Made by a program: the position numbers and the translations under genes | Assembly: GCA_015478945.1 (NCBI GenBank) | Contig: JABUQX010065604.1 | Span: 15,001-35,000 of the forward strand | DNA length: 20,000 nucleotides | Direction: 5' to 3' | DNA from: Trachelipus rathkii | Lineage: Eukaryota; Arthropoda; Malacostraca; Isopoda; Trachelipodidae | Notes under the pieces: model-generated | The model's database searches: none | Told to the model about the DNA's origin: nothing | The model's input: only the letters and a program-made list of their open reading frames with translations | Shown: piece by piece, positions 18,495 through 20,000 of the stretch | Layout of the letters: each line of letters opens with the position of its first letter | How positions within the stretch are numbered: position 1 is the stretch's first letter

Positions 18495-19171
18495 GAGTCC
18501 ATACCTCGTAGAACGCGGTTTGCTATACGCGGTTGTTTATAGATGTAAGAATAATTAAAAGGAAAAATTAAAATTTAAAAAAATTCAAAGAAAAAAAAAA
18601 TATAAAACCAAATAAGAATCTATTTCTTGTAATACATACCTTTATTTTTGGTGTTGTGGCTTTTGAGCTTAGGTGTATTCACTTATACAGGAAATGTTTA
18701 GTTGTTAACACTACTGTAGGCTTGAGTTTTCGCTAATGGTTAATATATCTTTGAGTGATGATAGAAATTACTCTCTAAATTGTGTATTATTTTATTTGAA
18801 GTGTTTTGAGTATGACTTGTTAGTACATTTGTATATTTTTTTTTCTATTTTAAAAAAGATTTTTTTTTGGTTTCAATTTAAGTTAGGTCAGTACTGCATC
18901 TGTAAGTTGTAATAATATCGTATGCTAATTACCTAGTCAATATTGTTTTATTATGCTGTACTGTGTAAAATAAAGTATAATCTGCAATTTTTAGTTTGCA
19001 ATTAATTTTTTAAGGATAAATTAAAATACTTGCTTGCTTATTTCTTTTCACCTTATACAAAGATGAAAATTTTAAAATGAATGATTTTTCAAGGGGGTTA
19101 GAGTTATACGCGATTTCGCCTAAAACGCGGGGGGTCAGGAACCTAACCCGCGCGTTCTACGAGGGCGACTA
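18495..19171. mobile_element. Non-autonomous pogo/Tigger-like element, about 0.68 kb
   Basis: The left end AGTCCATACCTCGTAGAACG pairs with the right end, which on the minus strand reads AGTCGCCCTCGTAGAACGCG. The CTCGTAGAACGCG core is shared exactly. Behind the right terminus the minus strand continues with GGGTTAGGTTCCTGACCCCC and CGCGTTTTAGGCGAAATCGC, a layout well known from pogo/Tigger elements, where a CCTCG motif and a CGCG-centred imperfect palindrome follow the terminal CAG. The element sits in (AT)n on both sides, in keeping with TA target duplication. The interior is A/T-rich, with no transposase frame, so it would depend on an autonomous relative. A 101-codon frame at 19077-19382 crosses the terminus and is spurious. 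Confidence 0.65.
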
Positions 19172-19325
19172 TATATATATATTATATAGAAAGTATTGTC
19201 CGATATATATATATATTGTATTTTTATTATATATTAGTATATTATATAGTATGTTATCATATAGTAGTTATATTAGGTATATAGTTATTATTAGATATAT
19301 TATATATTATAATATAGAGGAGAGA
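19172..19325. repeat. (AT)n microsatellite after the pogo-like element
   Basis: Interrupted AT tract followed by GAGAGAGAGAG at 19320-19331. Confidence 0.9.
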
Positions 19326-19331
19326 GAGAGA

Positions 19332-19815
19332 GGTATTCAAAAATTCCTTTTTTTCCAAGATTTCTTCGTAGTTTTAGCCTGAACGAAAAGTTTCGTTCCC
19401 TTTGTGGATTTCGTTCGTAGTTTTTTTCTGTTTCGTAGCAGCAAGGGGTAATAATGGCGTGGCTTGGCGCCTCTTACTGTAATGTATATAATATGACAGT
19501 GAAATATGTAATAACAGCTTATGTAAACGGGGTCACGGTTAGTTCATTAGCTATAGAGTTTTTATCGCGCTTCTATGGGAGAGGTCAGAGTAGGGGTGTT
19601 GTGAAGGAAATTGCGAAATGGATTTAGTTCGATGTAGTAGTATTGTTAGTTCGGTTTTTTCTTAAATTTATTTTATAAAATCAGTTTCTTTTTTTCAACT
19701 TTCAAAATAAAAATTGTTAATAGTTTATTTAACTTTACCATTTAATTTTTATTTTATTCAATAATATAGACTCAAAAATATTGGGTACGAGCTACCTACC
19801 TACCCTATGTATACG
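19332..19815. other. Unassigned region with a short perfect palindrome
   Basis: About 0.5 kb with no credible frame. It contains GAACGAAA-AG-TTTCGTTC at 19381-19398, an inverted repeat with 8-bp perfect arms and a 2-bp centre, followed by further TTTCGTT copies at about 19409 and 19430. No gene or RNA was recognised. Confidence 0.5.
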
Positions 19816-19841
19816 CCCTGATATATATATATATGTATATA

Positions 19842-19872
<31 letters not shown>

Positions 19873-19978
19873 GTATATATTATATTATATATTATATTAT
19901 ACTATATATTATAATTATTATTATTATATATATATATATATATATTATAATAGATATATAATATATAGTATATTATAT
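19816..19978. repeat. (AT)n microsatellite at window end
   Basis: Nearly continuous AT with a short ATT patch at 19910-19925. Confidence 0.9.
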
Positions 19979-20000
19979 CAGAAACTGATCGTTCAAAATT

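Noticed and set aside
19077..19382. 101-codon plus-strand frame
   Set aside because: It crosses the terminus of the pogo-like element and continues through (AT)n, giving Ile/Tyr runs.
19451..19475. LTR primer-binding site, from TTGGCGCC
   Set aside because: No LTR pair, polypurine tract or gag-pol frame is present around it.

Overview
This looks like intergenic or intronic DNA from an animal, most plausibly an invertebrate. I favour an arthropod, perhaps a decapod crustacean, but that is an inference from the very high load of (AT)n, (ATT)n and (CTAA)n microsatellites and from the transposon types, not from an identified gene. There are no bacterial-style operons. Almost all open frames longer than 60 codons are low-complexity translations of simple repeats. 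I recognise no complete known protein gene.

Layout. Positions 18-2786 are a decayed hAT-type DNA transposon: TAGRGGTG termini, CCGGAA-rich subterminal blocks, and a minus-strand remnant of a BED-finger transposase. A GC-rich, poly(A)-tailed insert (about 636-972, minus strand) lies inside it. Positions 2926-3720 are unassigned. From about 3722 to 17395 runs the dominant structure: one very large inverted repeat. Its left arm (about 3722-10045) and right arm (about 11826-17395) carry the same blocks in mirrored order around an unpaired AT-edged spacer (unique part about 10129-11640). From outside to inside each arm has a duplicated 3.8-4.1 kb module, a short ACAT tract, a (CTAA)n array (about 1 kb left, about 0.1 kb right), an AT-rich stretch, a 2.7 kb higher-order satellite built from two different 8-bp repeats, a TTG/CAA triplet tract, an ATT tract, a duplicated 60-bp module, a unique 0.4 kb segment and a 0.18 kb inner block. 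Three segments of 57, 67 and 79 bp match perfectly between the arms. Elsewhere the arms differ mostly by one-base indels in short homopolymers, which is what poorly polished long-read consensus looks like.

Just outside the right arm, a long pyrimidine tract ending in CAG (to 17386) precedes a short candidate exon. Its ATG opens a textbook signal peptide, a one-base frame break follows, and then comes a cysteine-bearing stretch ending at a strong splice donor (17554). A cysteine-rich open frame at 17847-17962 is in phase with it across an AT-rich intron. This is the best candidate for a real, unrecognised gene: a small secreted Cys-rich peptide. Further right are a TTCC/GGAA-rich inverted-repeat segment (18140-18272) and a non-autonomous pogo/Tigger-like element (about 18495-19171) set in (AT)n DNA. 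The rest is microsatellite and unassigned AT-rich sequence.

How the parts relate: this is mainly repeat biology. The big inverted repeat resembles foldback-type elements, whose long terminal inverted repeats contain tandem arrays, but it could also be a segmental inverted duplication or a chimeric assembly product. The possible peptide gene sits next to its outer edge.
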